Below, in pieces: positions 16,346 to 27,758 of a stretch of 34,585 nucleotides of DNA (positions within the stretch are counted from its first letter, which is position 1; the number at the start of each line of letters is the position of its first letter). The translations under genes and the position numbers were made by a program. Under the pieces are notes generated by a model. The model saw only the letters and a program-made list of their open reading frames with translations. It was not told the DNA's origin and did no database searches. The stretch spans positions 1 through 34,585 of the forward strand of contig JAOATK010000031.1 of the NCBI GenBank assembly GCA_030158115.1, given 5' to 3'. This stretch comes from Legionella sp. GTDB taxonomy: Bacteria; Pseudomonadota; Gammaproteobacteria; Legionellales; Legionellaceae.

Positions 16346-18268
16346 TTAAAAACATAGAGAAGCGATTACGGGAGATAATTCATGGTAATTTTGATAAAAA
16401 TAAACCAGATCTTGATAAAGTTCATTAAGTGCTTTCGTCCTATAATGACCTAATTGTGCTTCACGCATTAATGTAGTATACGGTTTTATCAAAGCGTCAT
16501 ATCCATCCTGTCTGTCCATCTTATTGTTTCTAATACTGTTTATTTGCACTATCAAATCATCTACCTGTATTTTTAATTCATCAAATTTTTCTTTATCATT
16601 AACAGTCCATTTTTCTGGCACTATTTTAGGTTTATTAACTGAGTTAAAAAGAAAATAGAGTAATATTACTCCTAGAGGAAGCAATATCATGATTCCCAGC
16701 ATATAAAATGCATTAGGAGCTTGTGCGGAAGAAAGTGTTGGTATTTGTGATATCGTCCTATTAGGGACCGTTTCATTGAACTGATTTTGGGCTTGAGGAA
16801 AAAAGCTTAATTTTTCAGGTAGCTCATGTGCTTGCAACCCATTAGATATCTGCTGAGTTGAAATCCTATACATATCAGCCATCAAACCAGCCAATTCTTG
16901 CGCATGCGTAGTAATCTCTATAAAGCCAATTTTTTCTATTTTTGATTGACTCAAATGAACAATTACCTGACTAACATGGTGTTTTAGCTCTTGGTTTGTT
17001 TTTAAAAGATCCATGGATGTTGAGGGAAATTGAGCCAAATTATCTTGATTTTCAATAAACGTTTTTAATTTTTCTTCCTCCGATGTAAACCATCTTTTTA
17101 ACCAAGGTAAATTTTGCTGTTGTTGGATAGCCTGATGATAAGCCTGTGTATTCTCATAAATAATCCCCCCTATATTTAAGGCAGAGACATCAACAAAATT
17201 ATCCATTTTTCTAAGCAATAATACTAATTGCTCTTTAAATTGGTGCACCGTATACACTTCTCCAGCTTGTCCTAATAATTCGATAATATGAGTAATTATC
17301 TTTTGAAATTGCGACAGCTCATTTAAATCAGAAACTGCTTTTGCATACTGCTCCAAAATCAGCTCATCCGTAGTAATAAGATGCAAGTGGGGACAATCAC
17401 GTAATTGCTTTGCTGTAATTTTTAAAGGAGGGGCCTGATTAATCATCATTTCACTTGAACTTTTTCCACACTCTCTAGCTGCCTGAGTAGGATAAGTTTC
17501 TAAATTATCGTATAAATTAATAGTAAAATCATAAGGATGAGGATTCACTCGTTTGTCATTCAACGCAAAATGCAATATTCTATTACGCTCCATTGAAAGT
17601 TGAGTAATCGTTTTAGAAAGCTCCCATAGTCTATCTTTTAACAACTGCGATTCAATCAAGTGGGTTAATTGTGGATGGATGTCCGTATCAATGATATTAC
17701 GAAAATTAGCCAAAAATAATCGGTCTGATCCCGCTAAGGGAGAAATATTTTTTTCAATTGCACGAATGTAACGTGTAAGAAGGCTTAATTGTTCTTTAGT
17801 TTGCAAGATATTAGGATGCTGACTAATGCCCTTTAATATATTAATTATATCGCAAAATACAAAATTCATTGGCTGATTCAAATGAGCTAATTTGAGATTT
17901 TGGTTGCGTATAAGTAAATAATCTCCTGTTTTTTGCATTAAATCATAAAGCAAAGGCCATTGTAGGCGTTGACTTTCAATAGGCTGAACATGAAAATCAT
18001 CTGGAGTTAATTTATGACGAGTTTGAAAGGTATTAAAAAAAAACCATGAATGCTCATATACATTGACGAGCGCTTGCAGATCATCTGCAAACCAGGAACT
18101 AGGATTAATTAAATAATCCGAGTGGATACCTGAATGAGCACGCAAATTGAGCACCCAGGTTCTAAAATTTAACTCTTCTTCAGTATATCCTGTTTCAGAA
18201 TGAAACCAAAAGCGAGGTGTATCGGGCATAGGCTGATACGTGATAGGAATTCTTTTTCCTTTAGTCAT
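16346..18268 (-). CDS. Unrecognised 640-aa protein with one predicted membrane segment
   Basis: I do not recognise this protein. The ATG at 18268 has an excellent AAGGAGG 7 bases upstream and gives 640 aa. No signal peptide is seen. Residues about 20-510 look helical and soluble, rich in Gln, Leu, His and Asn. A single strongly hydrophobic segment (AFYMLGIMILLPLGVILLYFLF) is at about 520-542, followed by a charged helix that may form a coiled coil (about 552-582) and a tail ending SPVIASLCF. The layout is a large N-terminal region, a TM, and about 100 aa beyond it. It stands alone between uvrC and enhA, with gaps on both sides that hold repeats or A/T-rich sequence. A Dot/Icm substrate is possible in Legionella, but no EE-rich C-terminal block is visible, so this is speculative. 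Confidence 0.8.
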   Translation of the reverse strand: MTKGKRIPITYQPMPDTPRFWFHSETGYTEEELNFRTWVLNLRAHSGIHSDYLINPSSWFADDLQALVNVYEHSWFFFNTFQTRHKLTPDDFHVQPIESQRLQWPLLYDLMQKTGDYLLIRNQNLKLAHLNQPMNFVFCDIINILKGISQHPNILQTKEQLSLLTRYIRAIEKNISPLAGSDRLFLANFRNIIDTDIHPQLTHLIESQLLKDRLWELSKTITQLSMERNRILHFALNDKRVNPHPYDFTINLYDNLETYPTQAARECGKSSSEMMINQAPPLKITAKQLRDCPHLHLITTDELILEQYAKAVSDLNELSQFQKIITHIIELLGQAGEVYTVHQFKEQLVLLLRKMDNFVDVSALNIGGIIYENTQAYHQAIQQQQNLPWLKRWFTSEEEKLKTFIENQDNLAQFPSTSMDLLKTNQELKHHVSQVIVHLSQSKIEKIGFIEITTHAQELAGLMADMYRISTQQISNGLQAHELPEKLSFFPQAQNQFNETVPNRTISQIPTLSSAQAPNAFYMLGIMILLPLGVILLYFLFNSVNKPKIVPEKWTVNDKEKFDELKIQVDDLIVQINSIRNNKMDRQDGYDALIKPYTTLMREAQLGHYRTKALNELYQDLVYFYQNYHELSPVIASLCF

Positions 18269-18359
18269 GTTCTTTCCTCCTTGAAATAACAATTAATTCC
18301 AGGCTATGACTCTTTTATAGAATATGCAACTTAAATTAGATATTAGGAAAGTAAGATTG

Positions 18360-18477
18360 CTGTCATTAAATTAATAGATGTCGTCCTTCCTACAAAGGCG
18401 GCATTCCATCCAGAAAGCTAGAACAGTGCTAAATCTTAAATGGATCCCTACCTTCAAGGGAAGAACGGAATTGGTTA
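18360..18477. repeat. Diverged copy of the CATTAAGTTAA repeat family
   Basis: CTGTCATTAAATTAA (18360-18374) is a two-mismatch relative of the 16-mer at 5405 and 24325. It is followed by GATGTCGTCCTTCC. Imperfect inverted arms run from about 18370-18411 and 18440-18477 (the latter read backward begins TTAACCAATTCCGTTCTTCC). It occupies the middle of the 276-base gap between uvrC and the 640-aa gene; I see no gene in that gap. Confidence 0.6.
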
Positions 18478-18544
18478 AATTAGAAATATCAAACTCCTCA
18501 TGGAATGATACGCTACGTGCAGAAGACTAAGCGTTCAACACATT

Positions 18545-20407
18545 CTAATCATTTCCGTGAAAATACTGAAAAATACGTTTTGCCAGATGTGCGCTAATCC
18601 CTGGAACCTTAATGATTTCTTCTAGAGGGGCTTTAGCCAGATCTCTCAAACCACCAAAACGATGCAAAAGCGCTTGTCGTCGTTTTGCGCCCACCCCTTC
18701 AATCTGCTCCAAAGAGGACTCTAATCCTTTTTTCTGCCTTTTTTTACGATGCGCTGTAATGGCAAAACGGTGAGCTTCATCACGAATATGCTGCAATAAA
18801 TGCAAGGCCTTAGAATCATCTGGTAAGGTGATCTCACGCTCTTCGTGTACTAAAATCAATTTTTCCCATCCGGCCTTACGCGAAGGACCTTTGGCAATGC
18901 CCAACAAGATAACACCTGAAATATTCAAAGTGGTTAATACTTTTTGAGCAACTGTAATCTGACCTTTACCCCCGTCAATAATCAATACATCAGGCAAAGA
19001 TTGTGCCTCTAACAGGCGTTTAAAACGACGCGTAATAGCCTGCTCCATAGCGGCATAATCATCGCCAGGAGTAATGCCTTCAATATTAAACAGTCGGTAT
19101 TCTTGAGGTGCGGGACCTTCATTATCAAAAACCACACAAGAAGCAATGGTTGCTGTCCCTTGAGTATGGCTAATATCAAAACATTCCATACGATCAATTG
19201 GTCTTTCAAGCCCTAAAAACTGCTCTAGTTCTTGAAAACGCGAACGCATCGTCGCGTGTTTTGTAACGTGCTCAGCAACAGACACACGTAAATTATTCAG
19301 CGCAAAGTCCATCCAACGTAATTTAGAACCGCGAGGATGCATTTGAATCTTACATGCTTTACCTCGTTGCAGACTCAATGCTTCCTGTAAAGAATGATGA
19401 TCCGGCAAAAATTGGTTGGTGATAATTAAAGGCGGTATACGTTCAGGCCTATCCAAATAATAAAAACTAATAAATGCATCAAACGTTTGTTGCCATAAAT
19501 CATCTAAGCTAAACTCTTCATCAAAGCCTTGGGTTGGCATCGTTGGAAAAAAACTATGATTAGTTAATATTTGACCCTCACGAACAGTCACACATTGAAT
19601 GCAAGCAAAACCTGGGCGCACGTCAATCGCAATCGCATCAGCGTCTCCGCTTAGCTGCAACACACCCTGTTGTTCTTGTACTAAACGAAGATTTTTAATT
19701 TGATCTCGAAGTAAGGCTGCTTCTTCAAAATTTAATTCACTCACCGCCTTCTCGATCCGTTGAGCTAGCTCATCAAGAATGAATTGAGATTTTCCCTGTA
19801 AAAATCGCATCGCATCCTGTACAGATTGTCGATACTCTTCTGGACTAATATACTTGACACATGGAGCCGTGCAACGCTTAATTTGATACTGCAAACAAGG
19901 ACGAGAACGCGCATTAAAATAACTATCACGACAGTTTCGAATTTTAAATATTTTTTGAATCGTAACTATGGTTTCTTTGACTGCGGTAATACTAGGATAT
20001 GGACCAAAAAAATCACCTGATAAAGGTTTCTTTTTAGCACGATAGCTCTCTATACGCGGAAAATTAGGATGATTAGACAGATGGATGTAAGGATAAGATT
20101 TATCATCCCGCAAGAGCACGTTATATTTCGGTCGCAACGCCTTAATGAGATTACTTTCTAATAATAAAGCTTCTGTTTCACTTCGTGTAACGGAGATTTC
20201 TATCGAGGCAATTTGACTGACTAAAGAGCGCGTTTTAGGCCCTGTATTTTGTTTTTTAAAATAACTGGTTACCCGTTTTTTAAGGTTTGCCGCTTTACCC
20301 ACATAAAGAATCGTACCTGAGGCATTTAGCATACGATAAATGCCTGGATCATTAGGTAGTTTTTTAAGAAACTGCGTTAATTCTAACGAAAGATTGTCGG
20401 TATTCAT
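18545..20407 (-). CDS. uvrC: UvrABC excinuclease subunit C
   Basis: Nucleotide excision repair nuclease that makes both incisions around a UvrB-marked lesion. 620 aa, normal length. The GIY-YIG 3'-nuclease domain is at about 12-95 ([18 protein letters not shown]). A Cys-containing region follows ([15 protein letters not shown]), then the UVR motif binding UvrB at about 200-235 ([13 protein letters not shown]). The RNase H-like 5'-nuclease domain has [11 protein letters not shown] and IDGGKGQ. Two C-terminal helix-hairpin-helix motifs ([25 protein letters not shown]) bind DNA. All key motifs are intact. It starts 10 bases after letA and is probably co-transcribed with it, as with uvrY-uvrC in enterobacteria. 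Confidence 0.97.
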   Translation of the reverse strand: MNTDNLSLELTQFLKKLPNDPGIYRMLNASGTILYVGKAANLKKRVTSYFKKQNTGPKTRSLVSQIASIEISVTRSETEALLLESNLIKALRPKYNVLLRDDKSYPYIHLSNHPNFPRIESYRAKKKPLSGDFFGPYPSITAVKETIVTIQKIFKIRNCRDSYFNARSRPCLQYQIKRCTAPCVKYISPEEYRQSVQDAMRFLQGKSQFILDELAQRIEKAVSELNFEEAALLRDQIKNLRLVQEQQGVLQLSGDADAIAIDVRPGFACIQCVTVREGQILTNHSFFPTMPTQGFDEEFSLDDLWQQTFDAFISFYYLDRPERIPPLIITNQFLPDHHSLQEALSLQRGKACKIQMHPRGSKLRWMDFALNNLRVSVAEHVTKHATMRSRFQELEQFLGLERPIDRMECFDISHTQGTATIASCVVFDNEGPAPQEYRLFNIEGITPGDDYAAMEQAITRRFKRLLEAQSLPDVLIIDGGKGQITVAQKVLTTLNISGVILLGIAKGPSRKAGWEKLILVHEEREITLPDDSKALHLLQHIRDEAHRFAITAHRKKRQKKGLESSLEQIEGVGAKRRQALLHRFGGLRDLAKAPLEEIIKVPGISAHLAKRIFQYFHGND

Positions 20408-20417
20408 TTAATAAATA

Positions 20418-21077
20418 TCAATCTTCTGAAACTAAATCGAAAGGACTTTCAATAATGCCATGCTTCATTGCTAAATAGGTAAGCTCCACATCATTTTTGA
20501 TTCCAAGTTTTTCAAAAGTACGATACCGATACCCATTAATCGTCTTAGAACTCAGAAAAAGACGCGTACTGATATCCTGGACATTCATGCCAGTAGTAAT
20601 CATTAACATCACCTGCATTTCACGTTCAGACAACAGATTAAAAGGTGAGCCTGTTACTTCTTCTAAACTATTAATTGCTACTTTTTGTGCAATTTCAGCA
20701 CTTAAATATTTTTCACCTTTGGCTACTTTGCGTATTGCTGCAGCCATTTCTTCAGCCCCTGATTCTTTAGTCAGGTACCCCATGGCGCCTAATTGCAAAA
20801 CACGGGTAGGGAGAACATCGGAACATATAGCAGTAACTGCAATGACTTTAACGTGTGGATTTGATTTTTTTAACCGACGGGTTACTTCCCAGCCGTCAAT
20901 CCCAGGCATTTTCATGTCTAGAAGGACTACATCTGGTGTATGAAGCTTTACTAATGCTAATGCTTGCTCACCGCTTTCTGCATCGGCAACCACATGAACA
21001 TCCGGCAAGTCTTCAAGTAATCGTCGAATACCCATTCGCACTAATGCATGGTCATCAACAATTAATACTTTAATCAA
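20418..21077 (-). CDS. letA: Response regulator LetA (GacA/UvrY family)
   Basis: DNA-binding response regulator of 219 aa. In Legionella, LetA with sensor LetS activates the small RNAs RsmY and RsmZ, relieving CsrA repression and turning on transmission traits. The receiver domain has acidic pair D8-D9, phosphoacceptor D54 (VVLLDMKMPG), and the conserved Lys in YLTKES. The LuxR-type helix-turn-helix is at about 150-205 (LSEREMQVMLMITTGM and SSKTINGYRYRTFEKLG). The start is TTG at 21077: GGAG lies 7 bases upstream and the protein then begins at the expected KVLIVDD. An upstream ATG (21143) would add 22 unrelated residues. The letA-uvrC order matches uvrY-uvrC. LetS is not in the window. Confidence 0.95.
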   Translation of the reverse strand: MIKVLIVDDHALVRMGIRRLLEDLPDVHVVADAESGEQALALVKLHTPDVVLLDMKMPGIDGWEVTRRLKKSNPHVKVIAVTAICSDVLPTRVLQLGAMGYLTKESGAEEMAAAIRKVAKGEKYLSAEIAQKVAINSLEEVTGSPFNLLSEREMQVMLMITTGMNVQDISTRLFLSSKTINGYRYRTFEKLGIKNDVELTYLAMKHGIIESPFDLVSED

Positions 21078-21123
21078 TGAAATGCTCCTTGATTTGATGT
21101 CAATGAACAAGGAAAGTGACTTG

Positions 21124-21152
21124 ATGTTAACAAGACTGAGCATTCATTACAA
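21124..21152 (-). promoter_or_regulatory. letA: Candidate letA promoter
   Basis: On the minus strand TTGTAA (21152 to 21147), a 17-base spacer and TAACAT (21129 to 21124) form a moderate sigma-70 match in the 93-base gap between phhA and letA. The leader would be about 40 bases. Confidence 0.4.
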
Positions 21153-21170
21153 TACCATTACGATTTTAAA

Positions 21171-21989
21171 CTAACAGGCCCTAATATGAATATTAGGGTT
21201 ACCTGGATCAACAGGAAAAAGAGGGGGAAGCTCCCCTAGTTCACGAGTACGTGCTAATAAAGCACCTATGTTAGATAAAACAAAATCATATAAGGCTTGG
21301 TAATCATCAATCACGAAATAAACCGGTTGTAACATATCAATTCGATAAGGCATCCGAAAAGCGGCAATTGGATCAAAGAGAATGCGTAAAGGAATGTCGC
21401 TTTCAACACTGTAAACAGTTTCGCTAATGGAAGAAAGTATTCCTCCACCATAGGCTCTAAGCCCTTGTGAGGTTTTAATTAAGCCGAACTCCACGGTATA
21501 CCAAAACATACGTTGTAATAAAGGCCAATCAGCCTCAGGATAAGTTAACACTTTACAAGCATAATCATGAACAAAATCAGCATAAATAACATCAGTGAGC
21601 ATGGGACAATGCCCAAAAATTTCGTGGAAAATATCAGGTTCTTTAACATAATCCAACTCTTCCTCAACTCGAATAAAAGTGGCCACTGGAAAATGTTTTT
21701 TTGCTAAAAGATCAAAAAATTCTCGTGCAGAAATTAACGCGGCCACAGGCGAAGCTTGCCAGCCTGTTTTTGCTTTTAATTTTTGGCTTAAATCAGGAAG
21801 TTGTGGAATTTTTTCTGAGGTAATTCCTAAGGTACTTAATCCGGTGATAAATTCTTGACAAGCCCGTCCTGGAATTAATTTCATTTGCCTTTCAAATAAA
21901 ATACTCCACACTCTGTTTTCTTCATCAGAATAAGAAACATAACCCTGAGTGTCGGGAACATGTGCGACATAACGACTTGAAAACTGCAT
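21171..21989 (-). CDS. phhA: Phenylalanine-4-hydroxylase
   Basis: Iron- and tetrahydrobiopterin-dependent monooxygenase converting phenylalanine to tyrosine. 272 aa, catalytic domain only, as usual in bacteria. The iron ligands are intact: H122 and H127 in FHEIFGHCP and E167 in FWYTVEFGLI. Other family marks are the N-terminal HTPD-like start and the ending LRILFDPIAAFRMPYRIDMLQPVYFVI. GAGGA lies 7 bases before the ATG. In L. pneumophila the enzyme supports tyrosine supply and pyomelanin pigment. Same direction as letA and 93 bases upstream of it, so partial co-transcription is possible. A 9-bp inverted repeat (21179-21187 / 21190-21198) overlaps the last codons. Confidence 0.96.
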   Translation of the reverse strand: MQFSSRYVAHVPDTQGYVSYSDEENRVWSILFERQMKLIPGRACQEFITGLSTLGITSEKIPQLPDLSQKLKAKTGWQASPVAALISAREFFDLLAKKHFPVATFIRVEEELDYVKEPDIFHEIFGHCPMLTDVIYADFVHDYACKVLTYPEADWPLLQRMFWYTVEFGLIKTSQGLRAYGGGILSSISETVYSVESDIPLRILFDPIAAFRMPYRIDMLQPVYFVIDDYQALYDFVLSNIGALLARTRELGELPPLFPVDPGNPNIHIRAC

Positions 21990-22133
21990 ATTTTCTTCCT
22001 CAATCCAATCGATCTAAAAAATATTCTATATGTTAGTTATTAGGTAATCATCAAGGAAATGTCAATAAGTATTACTGATTTTCCAAATTATACGATAAAA
22101 TCAAGCTCAAAATTCATTATTAGGGAACACCCA

Positions 22134-24215
<2,082 letters not shown>

Positions 24216-24225
24216 TTACCTCTAA

Positions 24226-24252
24226 CTAAAAAAAAACCCCAGTGATGGGGTT
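24226..24252 (-). terminator. Intrinsic terminator between rpmA and obg
   Basis: On the minus strand a 7-bp stem (AACCCCA, 4-base loop, TGGGGTT; 24235-24252) is followed by nine T residues (24236 to 24228). It is a textbook rho-independent terminator for the rplU-rpmA transcript. It ends only about 15 bases before the obg ATG. Confidence 0.85.
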
Positions 24253-24320
24253 AATAAAAAACGGCATTAACACACTTAAATTTAATTATAGCCGAATTTT
24301 GCAGTATTCACGTACTAAAG

Positions 24321-24395
24321 CCTGACTGCCATTAAGTTAATGGATTTAACGCAGCATAATCCGAGATTACGCTGTGCTGAATACCAGACTACAAA
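24321..24395. repeat. Composite repeat: ACTGCCATTAAGTTAA 16-mer plus GTAGCCTGG-family arms
   Basis: The 16-mer at 24325-24340 is identical to 5405-5420. Next, arms around AATCCGAGATT (24357-24367) match, in inverted form, the GCGTAATCCGGG end of the long palindrome at 2988-3070. The right edge read on the minus strand is TTTGTAGTCTGGTATTCAGC, a diverged copy of TTGTAGCCTGGATGCAGC. The element lies between rpmA and the obg terminator; no gene is seen in this 187-base gap. Confidence 0.65.
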
Positions 24396-24399
24396 TAAT

Positions 24400-24678
24400 T
24401 TAGTTTGCAGTTTCTACTTGTGGCTCTGCAACTATCGTTACATATTTGCGATTTTTTTCACCCTTAACGATGAATTGAACTAGGCCTTCAACCAAAGCGA
24501 ATAAAGTGTGATCACGACCACAACCTACACCTGCTCCAGGATGAAAACGTGTACCACGTTGTCTTACAATAATTTCACCAGCATTAACGAATTGGCCACC
24601 ATAACGCTTTACACCAAGAAACTTTGGATTCGAGTCGCGGCCGTTACGAGTACTACCACCTGCTTTCTTATGAGCCAT
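24400..24678 (-). CDS. rpmA: 50S ribosomal protein L27
   Basis: Large-subunit protein near the peptidyl transferase centre, 92 aa. Diagnostic N-terminus [18 protein letters not shown], then [20 protein letters not shown] and [16 protein letters not shown]. It is 12 bases downstream of rplU, in the universal rplU-rpmA order, and followed by a repeat element and then a terminator. The C-terminal tail after RKYVTIVAE is slightly extended. Confidence 0.98.
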   Translation of the reverse strand: MAHKKAGGSTRNGRDSNPKFLGVKRYGGQFVNAGEIIVRQRGTRFHPGAGVGCGRDHTLFALVEGLVQFIVKGEKNRKYVTIVAEPQVETAN

Positions 24679-24690
24679 TGCTATCCCCTA

Positions 24691-25002
24691 TTACTTACTT
24701 ATCGCAGTAATTTTAACTTGCGAATAATATTGTCTGTGCCCCATTTGTTTCATATGGTGCTTACGACGACGAAACTTGATGATTTTGATTTTTTTGTGAC
24801 GACCGTGGTCAAGTACTTCTGCTGTAACTACTGCCTTAGCAACAAAAGGGGTACCACAAGTTACTTTGTCCCCATCAGCTAACATCAATACTTCTTCGAA
24901 TTTAATTTCATTGCCAACATCTTCTGGCAGTAATTCGATCTTTAATACATCGCCTTCTTTCACGGTGTATTGCTTACCACCAGTTTTGATTACCGCATAC
25001 AT
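24691..25002 (-). CDS. rplU: 50S ribosomal protein L21
   Basis: Large-subunit protein that binds 23S rRNA, 103 aa. The start MYAVIKTGGKQYTVKEGDVL and the basic end KIIKFRRRKHHMKQMGHRQ are typical. I chose the ATG at 25002 because GGAG lies 7 bases upstream; an upstream in-frame start (25035) adds 11 residues not found in L21. First gene of rplU-rpmA, with a good promoter at 25055-25083. Confidence 0.98.
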   Translation of the reverse strand: MYAVIKTGGKQYTVKEGDVLKIELLPEDVGNEIKFEEVLMLADGDKVTCGTPFVAKAVVTAEVLDHGRHKKIKIIKFRRRKHHMKQMGHRQYYSQVKITAISK

Positions 25003-25054
25003 AATTATTCTCCAACTCGCCTGATTGGCTATCACAAATTCAACAAAGTCGCAT

Positions 25055-25083
25055 ATTCTATGAAATTATGACAAGGACTTCAA
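25055..25083 (-). promoter_or_regulatory. rplU: rplU promoter
   Basis: On the minus strand TTGAAG (25083 to 25078), a 17-base spacer and TAGAAT (25060 to 25055) form a good sigma-70 promoter about 50 bases before rplU. Its -35 overlaps the -35 of the divergent rplY promoter. Confidence 0.6.
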
Positions 25084-25107
25084 GTTCATTTTAAAATATT
25101 GTATACT
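25079..25107 (+). promoter_or_regulatory. rplY: Candidate rplY promoter, back to back with rplU
   Basis: TTCAAG (25079-25084), a 17-base spacer and TATACT (25102-25107) lead toward rplY. The leader would be about 120 bases; I see no known leader peptide or tRNA in it. Confidence 0.45.
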
Positions 25108-25235
25108 TCGGCACCCTTTCCGAATTTTTTAATCAATTATTCGGAGTTTGATCTGGTCGCGGATCGAGGCTTAGAGCACTTTTGTTATAGAAGTAGTATA
25201 GGTTCTCAGGGATTTTTTAATTTTTGGAGTATACA

Positions 25236-25907
25236 ATGTCAAATGTTCTTTTAGAAGCACAAACAAGAACGGATATGGGGAAAGGTGCGAGCCGCCGCCT
25301 ACGTCGTCTTGAAAATAAAGTACCTGCTGTTATTTATGGCGGCGAAAAAAAACCAATGTCTATTCATTTTCTGCATAATAAAGTCATTAAAGCTTTAGAA
25401 GCAGAACGTATTTATTCCAGCGTTTTTGATATTACAGTTGATGGAAAAGTAGAGCACGTTATTTTAAAAGCAGTACAACGCCATCCTTACAAACCTTTAG
25501 TCATGCATATGGATTTACAACGCGTTTCTAAAAAAGATGTATTGGTTAAACTAATTCCTCTTCATTTTATCAATGAGCAAAAAGCTCCTGGTATTAAAGC
25601 AGGTGGAATTATTAACCACACAATGACTCAAGTTGAAGTTCGTTGCCAAGCTAAAGATTTGCCTGAATTCATCGAAGTTGATATGGCGGCAGTAGAATTA
25701 AATGAAATAGTACATTTATCTCATCTAAAACTACCTAAAAATGTTCTTCTAACTGTTGATGTAGCTGATGGTAGCCATGATTCTCCAGTTGTGAGTATTC
25801 ATATGCCAAGAGTGATTGCAGAGGAAGAAGTAGTCGCAGAAGAAGTAGAAGAAACAGAAGTTCCTGCTTCAGAAGTACCAACTTCTGTTGAGAGGAATGA
25901 AGAGTAG
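25236..25907 (+). CDS. rplY: 50S ribosomal protein L25 / general stress protein Ctc
   Basis: 5S rRNA-binding ribosomal protein in the long Ctc form, 223 aa. The N-terminal L25 domain (1-95) has RTDMGKGASRRLRRLENKVPAVIYGG and HVILKAVQRHPYKPLVMHMDLQRV. The C-terminal TL5 domain (about 96-185) has PLHFINEQKAPGIKAGGIINH. An acidic Glu/Val tail ends the protein. The ATG at 25236 has GGAG 6 bases upstream; an upstream TTG at 25224 adds four residues and is less likely. First of rplY-pth-ychF, the widespread order. Divergent from rplU. Confidence 0.95.
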   Translation: MSNVLLEAQTRTDMGKGASRRLRRLENKVPAVIYGGEKKPMSIHFLHNKVIKALEAERIYSSVFDITVDGKVEHVILKAVQRHPYKPLVMHMDLQRVSKKDVLVKLIPLHFINEQKAPGIKAGGIINHTMTQVEVRCQAKDLPEFIEVDMAAVELNEIVHLSHLKLPKNVLLTVDVADGSHDSPVVSIHMPRVIAEEEVVAEEVEETEVPASEVPTSVERNEE

Positions 25908-25994
25908 TTTTTGCTTTTTCACTGTTGTAAAGTCAGTTGGGTTTTGAACTCAACTGACCTACATCTACAGTTCCATCTCAAGAGCTTATGATCA

Positions 25995-26564
25995 ATGGCT
26001 ATAAAACTTATCATCGGTTTACGCAATCCCGGCCAATCTTATGAGCAAACACGACATAATGTGGGTGGCTGGCTAACGTCTAGCTTAGCACAAAGACATA
26101 ACGCCTCTTTTAAATTAGAAAAAAAACTACAAGCTGAGCTGGCTGAACTAAAATTAAATAATCATCCAGGCACCTTAATTTTACCTTTAACCTTCATGAA
26201 CCACAGCGGTCAACCTGCTCGACTTTTTAGTCAATTTTATAAAATTCAACCCGAGGAAATTCTAGTTGTGCATGATGATCTCGATTTGCCAGCGGGACGA
26301 ATTAAACTTAAAACAGGTGGCGGACACGGTGGTCATAACGGATTAAGAGATATAATAGCCCAATTGGGGAGCAATGAATTTCATCGCCTACGAATTGGCA
26401 TCGGTCATCCTGGCCATAAAGACTTGGTACATCAATACGTATTAAGCAAACCTTCGGCCCAAGACCGGCAACAAATTAATGAAGCAATCGATAGAGGAAT
26501 AGCTATTATTCCCTTAGTCTTAGCTGGTGATTTGGCCAAGGCAATGAATCAATTAAATATTTAA
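25995..26564 (+). CDS. pth: Peptidyl-tRNA hydrolase
   Basis: Cytoplasmic esterase that frees tRNA from peptidyl-tRNA dropped by ribosomes; essential. 189 aa. The start [20 protein letters not shown] contains N11 and the catalytic His at residue 21. [11 protein letters not shown] carries the catalytic Asp, and [13 protein letters not shown] and [10 protein letters not shown] are conserved. It lies 87 bases after rplY; a small hairpin (25932-25939 / 25951-25958) in that gap has no T-run. It precedes ychF by 32 bases. Confidence 0.97.
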   Translation: MAIKLIIGLRNPGQSYEQTRHNVGGWLTSSLAQRHNASFKLEKKLQAELAELKLNNHPGTLILPLTFMNHSGQPARLFSQFYKIQPEEILVVHDDLDLPAGRIKLKTGGGHGGHNGLRDIIAQLGSNEFHRLRIGIGHPGHKDLVHQYVLSKPSAQDRQQINEAIDRGIAIIPLVLAGDLAKAMNQLNI

Positions 26565-26596
26565 CGTATCGAATTATTATAAACGAGGTATTACAC

Positions 26597-27688
26597 ATGG
26601 GATTTAAATGCGGGATCGTGGGCTTGCCCAATGTTGGTAAATCAACGTTGTTCAACGCACTGACTAAAGCAGGTATTGAAGCAGCTAACTACCCTTTTTG
26701 TACCATTGAGCCCAATGTTGGCATTGTTACCGTTCCAGATCCTCGTCTTGATGCCTTAAGTGAGATAGTCAAACCTCAACAAGTGCTGCCTACAACCATG
26801 CAATTTGTCGATATTGCCGGCATAGTCAAAGGAGCATCAAGTGGTGAAGGCTTAGGTAATAAATTTTTAGCCAATATCAGGGAAACTGATGCCATAGCCC
26901 ATGTAGTGCGTTGCTTTGAAAACACAGATGTAATTCATGTTGAGGGACGAGTTAATCCCCTGAGTGATATTGAAGTCATTAATACCGAGCTTGCTTTAGC
27001 TGACATGGAGACCGTTGAAAAAGCCATATTGAAAGCTGGAAAAAATAGTCGCAGTGGTAATAAAGAAGCTGTTTTTGAAATGAAAACCCTAGAAAAAATA
27101 AAAGCCCATTTAGACGCAGGATACCCCGTAAGAACTTTAGACCTTACACCGGAAGAAAGTACTATTACTTACCGTCTTTTTCTGCTTACTGCAAAACCTG
27201 TACTTTATATTGCTAATGTCGATGACAATGGCTATGAAAATAACCCCTTACTGGATAAAGTCCTTACACTAGTAGCACAAGAGAAGGCTAGTATTGTGAC
27301 CTTATGTGCCGCAACCGAGGCAGAATTAGTTGAGTTAGAAGATGATGATCGTAAAGAATTCATGGATGATTTAGGCTTAAGCGAACCTGGATTACATAAA
27401 GTGATTCGAGCCGGCTACGAACTTTTAGGGTTACAAACTTATTTTACTGCTGGAGTCAAAGAAGTCAGAGCCTGGACTATTCATAAAGGGGCTACTGCAC
27501 CACAAGCAGCAGGTGTTATTCACACTGACTTTGAAAAAGGTTTTATTCGTGCAGAAGTGATTGCTTACGAGGCATTTATTTCATGCCGAGGCGAACAAGG
27601 CGCTAAAGAAGCTGGAAAATTACGCCTAGAAGGCAAAGAATATATTGTGTGTGATGGTGATGTAATGCATTTCCGTTTTAATGTGTAA
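26597..27688 (+). CDS. ychF: Redox-regulated ATPase YchF
   Basis: Ribosome-associated Obg-family nucleotidase that prefers ATP; E. coli YchF is linked to the oxidative stress response. 363 aa, exactly the usual length. G1 is [16 protein letters not shown]3 [10 protein letters not shown]. The G4 position reads NVDD rather than the GTPase NKxD, fitting ATP preference. The C-terminal TGS domain has [17 protein letters not shown] and ends in [11 protein letters not shown]. Downstream of pth, and separated from ispB by 70 bases with a promoter. Confidence 0.97.
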   Translation: MGFKCGIVGLPNVGKSTLFNALTKAGIEAANYPFCTIEPNVGIVTVPDPRLDALSEIVKPQQVLPTTMQFVDIAGIVKGASSGEGLGNKFLANIRETDAIAHVVRCFENTDVIHVEGRVNPLSDIEVINTELALADMETVEKAILKAGKNSRSGNKEAVFEMKTLEKIKAHLDAGYPVRTLDLTPEESTITYRLFLLTAKPVLYIANVDDNGYENNPLLDKVLTLVAQEKASIVTLCAATEAELVELEDDDRKEFMDDLGLSEPGLHKVIRAGYELLGLQTYFTAGVKEVRAWTIHKGATAPQAAGVIHTDFEKGFIRAEVIAYEAFISCRGEQGAKEAGKLRLEGKEYIVCDGDVMHFRFNV

Positions 27689-27701
27689 CTGCACCCTCTA
27701 C

Positions 27702-27730
27702 TTGACAATTAGAGTGTCCGACCTTAGCAT
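27702..27730 (+). promoter_or_regulatory. ispB: Candidate ispB promoter
   Basis: A perfect -35 TTGACA (27702-27707), a 17-base spacer and TAGCAT (27725-27730, 4 of 6) lie in the ychF-ispB gap. The leader would be about 20 bases, with GAGG 7 bases before the ATG. Confidence 0.55.
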
Positions 27731-27758
27731 TTACTGATTATATGGTAGAGGATATACA

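Noticed and set aside
21171-21198. 9-bp inverted repeat at the phhA stop as a terminator
   Set aside because: The arms lie inside the last phhA codons, the loop is only two bases and no T-run follows, so a terminator is not supported.
25108-25223. tRNA gene in the rplY leader
   Set aside because: I looked because tRNA genes often lie near rplY/prs, but there is no T-loop GTTCAA-type box, acceptor pairing or CCA end.
25932-25958. Hairpin between rplY and pth as a terminator
   Set aside because: The 8-bp stem has no T-run, and the genes run in the same direction in a conserved operon, so it is at most a processing or pausing site.
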